From an uncultured Christensenella sp. (GTDB taxonomy: Bacteria; Bacillota; Clostridia; Christensenellales; UBA3700), in NCBI GenBank assembly GCA_910583735.1, contig CAJTXS010000001.1, positions 62,001 through 126,000 on the forward strand: a stretch of DNA of 64,000 nt, in the 5' to 3' direction. Of this stretch, positions 45,528 to 55,400 are shown piece by piece. A program made the translations under genes and the position numbers. The notes beneath the pieces are model-generated. The model saw only the letters and a program-made list of their open reading frames with translations, was not told the origin of the DNA and searched no databases. Position 1 is the first letter of the stretch, and each line of letters begins with the position of its first letter.

Positions 45528-47298
45528 TGACGTCATCCTCCTTTCCGTTGATCTGCGCGTCATAGATTTCTTTATATATTCCGCCTTTGCTCATCAGCTC
45601 GGCGTGACTGCCCATCTCCGCAATTCCGCCGCCTTGCATGACGATTATCTTGTCCGCATCCTGTACCGAAGATACACGCTGGGCAATTATTATCTTGGTC
45701 GTCCCGGGTATATTATCCGATAACGCTTTACGTATCTGCGCGTCGGTCTTGGTATCGACTGCGGATGTGGAATCGTCGAATATTATTATCTTAGGATTCT
45801 TAAGGAGCGCTCGCGCAATGCACAGACGCTGCTTTTGACCGCCCGATACGTTGGTGCCGCCTTGCTCGATGTATGTGTCGTAGCCGTCGGGGAACGACTC
45901 TATAAAAGGCGCCGCCTGAGCTTGGACGCAAGCGTCCTTTATCTCTTCCAATGTGGCGTCGGGATTGCCCCAACGCATATTTTCTGTAATTGTGCCGCTG
46001 AAGAGCGTATTTTTCTGTAGCACCATAGCTACGCTGTTGCGCAGCGCGTCGAGATCGTACTTCCTTACGTCAATACCGCCTACTTCTACGCTGCCTTTGC
46101 TTGCGTCGTATAGTCTTGGTATCAACTGGACAAGCGTTGTCTTGGACGAACCGGTGCCTCCCAGTATGCCTATTGTAGAGCCCGACGGAATGTGCAGCCG
46201 AATATCGGTAAGACAGTATTTGCCTGACTCGTCCTTGTAGCTGAATGACACGTCGTTGAAGCTGATCGAGCCGTCCTTTACTTCGGTTATTGCATTGTCG
46301 GGATTGTGCAGAGAGCTTTCTTCGTTGAGTACCTCCGCTATGCGGTTGCCGCTTGTGACGGACATTGATATGATTACGAGCACTATGGCGAGCATCATGA
46401 GACTTTGCAATATCATGAAAGCATACGATATCAAGTTCATCAATTTGCCCGTATCCATAGAGCCGAACCAATACGTACCGTCGATTCCGCCGAGTGACTT
46501 GACTGTGATAATGCCTCCGAGCACCGCTACGAGTATCATTATTATGTATATAGAGAACTGCATTACCGGAGAGCATATCGCAAGGAGTTTTTCGGCGCGC
46601 GTAAAGTCATCCTTGATATCGTCGGACGCGGCTACGAATTTCTTTTGCTCGTAATCCTCGCGCACATACGCCTTGACAACTCGCGCTCCGCGCACGTTTT
46701 CCTGTACGCTCTCGTTCAGTTTGTCGTATTTCTTGAATACTTTTATGAATATAGGTCTGACTTTCAGCCCTATTAAGGCTAAAGTCAATCCGACAATCGG
46801 TATAGCCACCAGGAATATCAGCGCCAGATACACGTTGACGAAGAAGGACATTACAAGAGAAAATACCAACATCAGAGGCGTACGCACAGCTATGCGTATG
46901 ATCATCATGTAGGACATCTGTACGTTGGTGACGTCCGTCGTCATCCTTGTAACCAATGATGAGGTCGAGAACTTATCAATATTGGCGAAGGAAAAGCCCT
47001 GTATCTTATAAAACATATCCTGTCTTAGATTTTTGGCAAAGCCTGCCGATGCCGTGGCGCAATATTTGCCCGACAGTATGCCCATTACAAGAGATATCGA
47101 TGCCATGCCGATCAATATAGCGCCGTAGATGACTACGGTGGTTATCTTCATCGGATTGGTCCTTTCCATATAATTAATCAGATCCGCCATAACAAACGGT
47201 ATTAAAACTTCAAGTATAACCTCGATAGATACCGTAATCGGAGTGATTATACTTGCCCGTTTATAGTTGCGTATACTTTTAGCCAGCGTTTTTATCAT
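45520..47298 (-). CDS. ABC exporter subunit with degenerate catalytic site
   Basis: A 592-aa half-transporter with six membrane helices and an ATPase domain. Walker A is GGTGSSKTT and the signature NVSGGQKQR. Walker B is IIIFDDSTSAVD, where the catalytic Glu is replaced by Asp. This substitution is the hallmark of the degenerate-site partner in heterodimeric exporters such as TM287/288 and BmrCD, so together with the downstream subunit it forms an asymmetric exporter. AGGTGA precedes ATG 47298. It lies 51 nt behind marR, which probably controls it. Confidence 0.9.
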   Translation of the reverse strand: MIKTLAKSIRNYKRASIITPITVSIEVILEVLIPFVMADLINYMERTNPMKITTVVIYGAILIGMASISLVMGILSGKYCATASAGFAKNLRQDMFYKIQGFSFANIDKFSTSSLVTRMTTDVTNVQMSYMMIIRIAVRTPLMLVFSLVMSFFVNVYLALIFLVAIPIVGLTLALIGLKVRPIFIKVFKKYDKLNESVQENVRGARVVKAYVREDYEQKKFVAASDDIKDDFTRAEKLLAICSPVMQFSIYIIMILVAVLGGIITVKSLGGIDGTYWFGSMDTGKLMNLISYAFMILQSLMMLAIVLVIISMSVTSGNRIAEVLNEESSLHNPDNAITEVKDGSISFNDVSFSYKDESGKYCLTDIRLHIPSGSTIGILGGTGSSKTTLVQLIPRLYDASKGSVEVGGIDVRKYDLDALRNSVAMVLQKNTLFSGTITENMRWGNPDATLEEIKDACVQAQAAPFIESFPDGYDTYIEQGGTNVSGGQKQRLCIARALLKNPKIIIFDDSTSAVDTKTDAQIRKALSDNIPGTTKIIIAQRVSSVQDADKIIVMQGGGIAEMGSHAELMSKGGIYKEIYDAQINGKEDDVNE

Positions 47299-47349
47299 AA
47301 ATTCACCTGTTAAATAAATTATGCGTTGGGACGCGCCCTAATTATAAAT

Positions 47350-47796
47350 TTATTGTTTTTCTATATTATTTTTTATCTTATCCACTATCGCGAAGAAGGT
47401 ATCGAGCTCGTCCCGAGATACGGCGGAGCTCATTGTCTTCTCGATTTTATCGATAGCGGCAAGGTAAGCTGCATTGAGATTGAGGGCCTTATCGGTGAGC
47501 ACCAACTTGCGCAGCCTTGCGTCTTGGGCGACGCTTTCGCGTACTATATAGCCGCTCTTAACCATTGCGTTGATGGTCTGTGTAACGGTAGGGCGTTTGA
47601 TATTGAATTCGTTCTCGATATCTTTTTGATATACGGACTTGCCGAGTTGCAGTTGATTATGAATATAACCTATTATCCATCCTTGCAGCCTGCTTTGGTA
47701 GCCATCTTCATCCCCCCCCCGAGACGTTAGAGTATTGAACTCCTTATCGATGAGGTTGTTAAGATTGCGTATTTCGTATCCTATTTCGCGTTTCAT
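47350..47796 (-). CDS. MarR-family regulator of the ABC exporter, with G9 tract
   Basis: A 148-aa winged-helix regulator. The DNA-binding part is VYQKDIENEFNIKRPTVTQTINAMVKSGYIVRE (about residues 55-87), with the wing DARLRKLVLTDKAL following. It is the first gene of the marR-ABC-ABC operon and probably represses it until a toxic compound binds. Codons about 26-28 (CGG GGG GGG G) contain nine consecutive G residues (47720-47712), where slippage would shift the frame and remove the regulator. The frame is intact in this sequence. The ATG follows TATAAT by 6 nt, so the mRNA is predicted leaderless. Confidence 0.85.
   Translation of the reverse strand: MKREIGYEIRNLNNLIDKEFNTLTSRGGDEDGYQSRLQGWIIGYIHNQLQLGKSVYQKDIENEFNIKRPTVTQTINAMVKSGYIVRESVAQDARLRKLVLTDKALNLNAAYLAAIDKIEKTMSSAVSRDELDTFFAIVDKIKNNIEKQ
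47712..47720 (-). repeat. homopolymeric G9 tract inside marR
   Basis: Nine C on the plus strand (nine G in the coding strand) near codon 27 of marR. No other G/C run of this length was noticed in the window. Gain or loss of one base would truncate the repressor, so the tract is a candidate slipped-strand contingency site, or alternatively a place prone to sequencing error. Confidence 0.8.
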
Positions 47797-47802
47797 GCCG
47801 AT

Positions 47803-47835
47803 ATTATACCGCTATCATTTAGTTAGTATGCTAAC
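47803..47835 (-). promoter_or_regulatory. marR promoter with overlapping palindromic operator
   Basis: Minus-strand TATAAT (47808-47803) lies 6 nt before the marR ATG. The palindrome GTTAG-TATG-CTAAC (47822-47835) covers the expected -35 position. Short TTAG-N4-CTAA palindromes over the promoter are typical MarR-family operators, implying autorepression. Confidence 0.6.
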
Positions 47836-47907
47836 ATTATATATATCTTATCTTATAGAGTCAAGTTTCGTATAGGATAATATTGTAAAATGAGTGTAAA
47901 AGTAAGA

Positions 47908-47926
47908 GAGCGGCTCATCGCCGCTC
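47908..47926. terminator. hairpin terminator after the small membrane protein gene
   Basis: GAGCGGC (47908-47914) and GCCGCTC (47920-47926), 5-nt loop. On the minus strand it is followed by TCTTACTTTT. It lies 20 bp past the stop of the 74-aa gene. Confidence 0.65.
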
Positions 47927-47946
47927 CCTATTATAATATCTATTCG

Positions 47947-48171
47947 TTATCTTGCAAGTAATTTCAAGTCGTTAGTAAAGAGAATGGTAATCAAGTCTAT
48001 TACATAGAATATAGGCGCAAGAATCAGGTTGAGCACCGCGCCCAAATAATTGCGACGCATAGCTCTGATCACGATACCCAATATAATATTGGTTACAGGT
48101 ATGATAGCCATTATAAGATTGAGTATCCACGCCATTCCGAAGTAGCCTTTTTCATTTACGTTATGATCCAT
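47947..48171 (-). CDS. small two-helix membrane protein (74 aa)
   Basis: The start is ATG 48171, preceded by a strong AAAGGAGGT site, rather than the longer in-frame ATG at 48210. The protein begins with a short polar stretch (MDHNVNEKGYFG). It then has two hydrophobic helices (AWILNLIMAIIPVTNIILGIVIRA and YLGAVLNLILAPIFYVIDLITILF) around a basic turn (RAMRRN), and a short basic tail. It resembles small integral membrane proteins of unknown function. It has its own terminator. Confidence 0.65.
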   Translation of the reverse strand: MDHNVNEKGYFGMAWILNLIMAIIPVTNIILGIVIRAMRRNYLGAVLNLILAPIFYVIDLITILFTNDLKLLAR

Positions 48172-48369
48172 TAACGATATACCTCCTTTGGTGTACATAG
48201 TATATTTCAATTATTGATTTCTAAACATATATACTCATTTTATCCATATTATTTGCCGGCGGTGTGACGTCTTTAATGTTAATAAATATTAATACATAAT
48301 ATATTTTAACCGAATTATGCGACTTCGTAATATTTATGGATAGGTGAAGAATATTTGCGACTTATTAAT

Positions 48370-48463
48370 TGTATATTATGTGCACTATCGACGTATAAAT
48401 GGTAATTTTTGGCAATTATTAAAGACAGTATCTTGCATTAAATAAATGTATATTATGTGCACT
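48370..48463. repeat. 17-bp direct repeat pair
   Basis: TGTATATTATGTGCACT occurs at 48370-48386 and again, identical, at 48447-48463 (77 bp apart). Each contains the palindrome GTGCAC. They may be paired regulator sites; no gene lies immediately beside them. Confidence 0.55.
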
Positions 48464-49346
48464 TTATACGGGGGCGGGATTGATTTCAATATTATGCCGT
48501 ATAATATTGCCTTGATTTATATTGGCGAATATGTCTATCCGAATTTTTGTCCGCGCCATATTATACATATTTAGGCGCAGCCCCAAGAGTTGCGGTTGAT
48601 CTATGTACTGCTTTGTTATAATAGGTTTCAAGACGGTAGCAGCCGCATGTCTGTATACAGGTTTAGTTGCTGCCAAAGAGCAAGAAGGCGATAGCATAAT
48701 TGCAATTTTTTAAGACGTATATTGCAACAATCCGCGCTTACATACCCCGTATATCGTTTGGTTATTTTATCGAGTGCAACTGTACCGCGTCGGATTCGTG
48801 CATATTGCGAAATTTTTTGTCGCGCGTATGCCGGGTTCGATTCGTATTGCCCAAGTGGCGATGGCTCCTACGATACGGCAACTGTTTTTTCGATTGTATA
48901 TGCGGGTGATACGGAGTGCAATGCGCTATTTTACAATGGGCGTGCTTGGAGCTGTGCGAGCCCTCGTATATATATCGCCGATTATCTGTCGCGACGTTAA
49001 AATAAAGTAATTAAGCGGGATATTAAAGAGCTTTTTGCAATAAAAAAACTATAAAATTATTTAATTTATGTGAAAGTTATGAATATTTTGCTGTCTGCAT
49101 TGATTACTCACAATTTTGAAAAAAATTGGAAAAATTTACTGCATTTAAGAATTTATACTTCTAAAATGTGATAACAAATTAGATTTTACATAATTTTTAC
49201 ATTTGTATTTGCATTTATTTTGCAATGAAAATCACTTTATTTTGTCTCTTGAAATTTCTTAAAATATGTCGATATGGAAGCAAATGTAAATGAAATAGGT
49301 GTCTATTAAGAAGTATTGTGGCTATTTTTCAAATGTAACCGCGGTA

Positions 49347-49375
49347 TTGACAATGCGGGCGCATATTATTATAAT
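49347..49375 (+). promoter_or_regulatory. perfect consensus promoter of the giant gene
   Basis: TTGACA (49347-49352), 17-bp spacer, TATAAT (49370-49375). The spacer contains the inverted repeat ATGCG-GG-CGCAT (49353-49364), a possible operator between the two boxes. The leader is about 45 nt with AAGGGAGAG (49412-49420) before the ATG. Confidence 0.85.
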
Positions 49376-49426
49376 AATCTAAAACAGGCACGACCTGATT
49401 GCTTACATCGTAAGGGAGAGAAGATT

Positions 49427-52400
49427 ATGGGAAGCAAGAAAGGCAAATTCTTAGCGTTGGCGATTGTGATCGTTATGCTGGTAGCGCTTAGCGGGGCATT
49501 GATATTGTCCGCATGCGATTCCGGTGTGACGGTTATTTTCGATGCCGGCGCGGGTACTTTCGAGAGCGGCAACAGCATAATGACGCTTAACAACGTTGCT
49601 CCGGGTACCGTTATTAATCTCAAGGATTACAATCCTAAGAACGGAGGGCAGAAATTCGTCGGTTGGGACGACGAGTCTCTCATGTCGTATACGGACGAAT
49701 ATACGATTCCTTCCGACGCCAAAGGAGTCATTAAACTGACTGCTAAGTGGAGAGCGGGTAATTCCGGGGGCGGTTCCGGCGTATTGTCACCGCTATTCTC
49801 TGTGCTTAACAGTATCTCCAAGGGCGACAAGATTAATACTCATATCAAGGGTTCGGGTATTTCCGGCGGTAAAGAGTACGGTCTTGAATACATATCCAAC
49901 ATAAGTCGCGGTCTGGGCAATAATGCGTTGGATTACGATTTGGGCTTCCAACTCACCGAAGACGGAACGCCCAAGCTCGGCATATATATCGTTGATATTC
50001 AAGGTGCTGCCGGCGGTCTGTTCATAGACACCAAGCCTTCCGATCCCGATTCCAAGCCCATATATATCGAAGATTTCAATATGGATTATCTCCTCAGCGT
50101 CGCTGAGAAGCTTCCTTCTTTCTTGCAAGAGTTGCTTAATTCCCAGTCCTTGGTGAGCGGTATTATAGACGGCGTAGTTCTCTCCATGTTTATGTCTGTC
50201 AATACCACTACGAGCGGCAGCGTTACCAACTATGACATTACTATCTCTCCTCTCAAGTTGGTCAACGGACTTACGAGCCTGTTGGAGAATCCTCTTATAG
50301 CAGGCGTTGTCGGCGGATTCCTCAGCAGTATAGACCTCAATCCCTTGCTTACATGGCTTAAGGATAATGTCCCCGATGTGGACTTTATCGTCAGAGCGGG
50401 CGTTAATTCCGCAGGTCAGCTCGCAGGAAATATCGAGCTCGACCTTATCGACAATTCGGTAGGCGAATCCACCTTTACATTTAACACGGCGCAGCTTACG
50501 CACGGCACATATGACAGCGAGACTCTTTCGCTTGTACCCGATAAGGTAAATAATTATGTGGCTTGGTCTTTGGGAAATATTAAGCTTTCCGCCAATTTGG
50601 ACCTCAGCACAGCGGGCAACAACGTAGACGTAGGCGCTCTGATCAATACATTTGTCCCCGGGACGCTTCCTCAGGGGCTGATATTGCTCGACGCCAACCT
50701 CGGATACCGTCTCGATGCCATTATCGATATAGATATCAAGCAAGCCAATCCTGCCGAAGATAAGAATCTTATCGCAATCGAACTGTATGAGAAGGGTAAA
50801 TACGGCTCCGAGAATGCGATATTGGGAGTATATTACAGGAACGGCTCGCTGTATATTAACATAGGCAACATACTCAATAAATTGCCTTCCGCAAGCGGCA
50901 ACGGAGAAGTCGCCAAGTTGTGGAGCGGCAAGGGCATAAAGATAAGCGGACTCAACCTTAACGAATTGGTCGGCGCTATTAAGCAGCGCGCCGTCTCGGA
51001 GATCGATAAGCTGTTCGGCACCGATCACGGCAAGATAGAGCAGTCCGGTATGGAGAGCACGCTTAAGATGCTCACTCAGCACGATTCCGTAATGGCTTTG
51101 TCCGTGGACGAAGAGGGCGAGACATATATCTCTCCCGGCTGGGGCAACTTCATCTCCATGCTGTTTAAGGTATTGAAAATCGACGGTGAATACGTCGATG
51201 TGACCAACACTGCGGACGGCGGAGAGCTTGCGCTGACCATCAATAACAATCTTATCGATTCCATAATGGCTGCGCTTAAGGGGCTTATCCCCAATTTCGG
51301 CGGTATAGATCTGCCCGATATCGGAGAAGGCAAGCTATTTATAAAGGTAAATAAATACGGACTGGAATCTATAGGTATAGATCATACTATAGGCGGTATC
51401 AACCTCGGCTTGAGTTTGAGCGACTTCTTGCTCTTGCAGCCCATAATGTTCGGCGACGATGACGCGCAGCAAGATTTCGCATCTTACATCGATTCTTGCG
51501 TGGGCGACGAGTCGGGATATACTACGAGCATCAATGAGTTGATTAACGAGGTGCTCTACGGCGGTATTAAGGGCAGCATCAATCTCGATCTGTCGTTCAG
51601 CGGCGGAGAGTACAATTTGTCCGAGCTTCTGTCAATGTTCGGACTGTCGCTCGGCGATATTAAGATAAAGATAGACAATCCGAATGCCAAGATAGCTCTC
51701 GGACTGGATTTCGGTCTCTATATCGATGAGAATAATCCCGACAGAGACAGCGCGCTCTATCTCGAGCTCGTTGCAAGAGAGCCCGTATATCTGGAGAATC
51801 CCGACGGCGGAACGGCGCTTATCAATGAAGGTATTATATTAGGTATATATTTATATAAAGATGCCATCTATCTCGATGCGTCCAATCTCAAGATACTTAA
51901 TCTGGAGATGCCTATCTATAAACTTGATAATGTGGGTGCAGGCTCCGCTATAGAGGCGTTGCTCGCGCAGCTTCCCAATCTCGATCTCAACCTCGACCTC
52001 AGCGGCGTTATCGAGTCCATTAAGGGCAATCCCAATGCCGGGGAAGGCGAGGCTGAAGCGGCTGCGGCGCTTGCGGAGCTCACCAAGGATAGCGGCGGAG
52101 TGCTTTCCACTTCGCAGGTTATGTCCAACTCCGGCGCCATAGCGCTCTATCTCGGCAGCGACGCGATTAAGCTCTCTGCGACGGTAGGCGCAATATTCAC
52201 ATTGCTCAGCACCTTCAATGTCAATCTCGGCTTCGATATCAACGACTATATACAGGGCGAGATTCCGCTGGAGATAGAATATAGAGACGGCAAGCTGTCG
52301 CTTAAAGTCACAGCCAATCTGCTATCTACGGTAGACGGTAAAGACAGCAACCTTACTCTTGCTCTCGGCATAGATCTTGCAGATGTCAATATCGCGGGAT

Positions 52401-55400
52401 GCAAGCAGGAGATTAAGGAGCGAGTCGACAACGTAGGCTCCGATTATATCAATCAAGAGCTCGACGACTATGTCATCAAGGGCTTGCTTAACGCCGTACT
52501 CGATACTCAGATTTCTATCAATATAATGCTCAAGCAGGGCAGACTCGACGTGCTTAAACTGGTCGATTACTTGCTCACCACGCTCAAGGTCAGCGTAAGC
52601 CTGTCCGATTTGGATTTGGACGGTAGCATAGGTACCGATTCGCTCGAGGCTACGCTTAATATTAAGCTCGCTATGTCCAATTCCGACAATCCTATTATGG
52701 GTATAGAGCTGATTGCGGGCGAGACGGGCAGCGCGGGTGTGTTGTTCAGTCTGTACTTGGATAAGAACAATGCCTATATCGACCTCAATGTACTCGGACT
52801 CGGCAAGTATAAGGTCAGCAATACCGGACTTATGGGTATGCTTACCGACTTGCTCGACGGATTTAGCGAGAGCGTAAGTCTCAAGGGCTTGCTCAACCTC
52901 GACAGCTTGCTCGACGTAAGCAAGACTATCGCGCTTAAGGCCATCACTTCCGTCAATGCGGGCACTACCGTGGTATGGAACAGATACGGTCAAGCAAACG
53001 ATATATATTACAATGTATACGGCGTTACGCCCGGCGTAAACGGCGCTGCCGATACTGTAGAGGCAATCGCTATGGGCGTAACTCATAACGATGCGTCTAT
53101 ATTCGTCGACGGAAAGTTCATGATTGTCGACGCGGACAACAGATACGGATATTACAGAGTAGACGTATGCACGCTTAAGAACGGCAACGAGAAGGTAATC
53201 GTCTCGGCTACTGCGTCTGCAGAAGACTTCGATTATGGCGCGAAGGCTGAGTATAGTAAAGATATCAAGTCTACCGATATATCTTGGAACGTATATAACG
53301 GCAAGTATAAGTACGCCGTAACGCAGATAGGTTCCGACGGACAGAGCAGAGACGTCGATATATCTTCTGCCGTCATCGAAGGCGGAGTATTCAAATTTAC
53401 CGCAGACGCTACGGGAGTAGTATCTTATAAGGTAAGAGTATTCATCCCTGGCGAGGATATCACCGTAGATGAATTTACATTCGCAGTAACTAAGGTGGAT
53501 TCCGACAAGCCTCAAGAACCCGCAGCTATAGACGTTGCAATCAACGATATCGCAAGGTCCGTATCTTGGAGCGGCGTAGAGGGCGCATCTTACTACGAAG
53601 TATCCTTGGCGATTGCGGGAGCTGCAGCCGCGGAGTGGACTACTAAAGTATCCGCGGGCGGCAATCTTACAACCAAGTGGTATAACGAGTACAAAAATTA
53701 CTCGATTACAGTCGTCGCTTACGATAAGGACGGCAATAAGATCACCGAAGGCGCATCGAGCACAAGCTATAACATAATCGACGCGTTGCTCTCCGGACTT
53801 ACTATCAACAACGGTATAATCGGACTGGAGATCACGGGCAAAGTATTCGGCGACATACTTGCCAATCTGATAGGCGAGAATTACAGGATTGAGATACTCG
53901 ACGTTGCGCTCAGAGATGTCAATATCTTCACGGGAACGGCGGATCTCGAGTTGAATATCTACGATTCTATAGGTCCCGACGCAGGCAAGATAACCGTGAG
54001 CGCGGGCATAGCCATATCTCCTACAGATGTGGACGCGCTTGCTGCCGATGTTGAAGCGATGAATGCGGAGGGCTCGGGATACTCCGAGATAGACTTCGCT
54101 TTCGGCGGCAATGTCGTCAAGGGTATATGGGATCTCTTCGACGAGGGCGTAATGCTCGGTATGGACCTCGAGATAAAGTTCGCTAAGGGAAGTTACAATC
54201 TCAGCAAGTTGTTCGCTATGTTCGGTGATAATCTGGCAAGCATGCTCGAGAACGGTCCCGTATGGACCTTCGAGGCGGATACATCCGTCAAGCTCGAGCT
54301 TAAGCTCGGTATTATACTCGACGACATTTCCAAGCTGAGCGAGGAGGCGCGTAAGAAACTTCCTCAGGGTATGCTCAAGGCTCCTCAGATAATGTTGAGC
54401 ATAGGATTCCCTCAAGGACTCGTACTCGGCAACGACGTTGCGATCAAGCCTAATTCCTCTATAGACGTATTCCTCAATTACGAAGGCTTGTCGATAGATT
54501 TGTCCGGTATCAGCATACTCGGATTGACTTTACCTAAGTACAGAGCGGAAGGGTTCGACTTCTTCGGCTTCCTTAACGGATACCTGCTCAAGCTCGAGCA
54601 GATGATAGGCGCTCAGTACAATCCCGACGGATTGGTTATAGACGCCGCTAATTCCTCCGTGATTACATCGGGCGATACATCCGCTCTCAATCTCAAGTGG
54701 AAGAGCTATGTGGGCGCAGAGGGATACAGCTATGTAGTCAATAAGGCGGGCGCGGAATCTTCCGAAGAGGTAAAGCTCGGTAAGGATGCGACATCCGCTA
54801 CCATCGACGTCACAGGATTGAAAGACGGCGACAATGTTACCTTAAATGTGCTCGACACTATGGGCAACGCGTATGCAAGCGCAATTTATTACGCTAAGAT
54901 AGTGGACGGCGAGCTAACTTTCGAGCTCAACGTAGGTCAAGCGCGCATGGCAAGAGCACAGGGCGACGACGTATCCTTGATGATAACTAAGGATAAGTTG
55001 AGCCTTATGATTACATCGCAGGCGTTGCTGTCGATAATCAAACTCGTATACGGCGATAAAATCGATATCGATTTGCCCGACCTCGATTTGACGATATTCG
55101 GAGAGATAGGCAATATCGACGGAGTTACCGGAATACTTCTGAAGGTCGTAGGCGACTTGATTAAGCCCGAGGGCTATGTCGGCACCGATCCTACGTTGGA
55201 GATGTCTCTCAAGCTCTATTTCGACTCGGGCGAAGCGGTCAAAAACCTCAATATAGGCGATAAGTACGCCGCATTCATAGCAGCTGCGGACAATGCGGGC
55301 AGCAAGTTGATATCCGGCTTGCTCGACTCCCTGTTCAATACTTCGTTCAGCCTGTATATAGATTTGGCGGCGGAGCAGGGCTTCGATATAATCGACGTGC

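Larger units (their letters stand above)
48211..49426. other. 1.2-kb gene-less region upstream of the giant gene
   Basis: I find no convincing gene. Open frames at 48464-48697 (-) and 48700-49010 (+) lack ribosome sites and show no family features. The part from 49011 to 49340 is strikingly AT-rich compared with the genes. The region holds a 17-bp direct repeat and the promoter of the giant gene. Confidence 0.5.

Noticed and set aside
48464..49010. Overlapping short frames on both strands upstream of the giant gene
   Set aside because: No ribosome sites, no consistent composition and no recognisable motifs; most likely non-coding.
52322..54415. A 697-codon minus-strand open frame, and many similar ones up to 63789
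   Set aside because: All are antisense to the giant lipoprotein. The plus frame has the promoter, ribosome site, signal peptide and internal repeats; the antisense translations are low-complexity Y/R/I-rich and show no domains.
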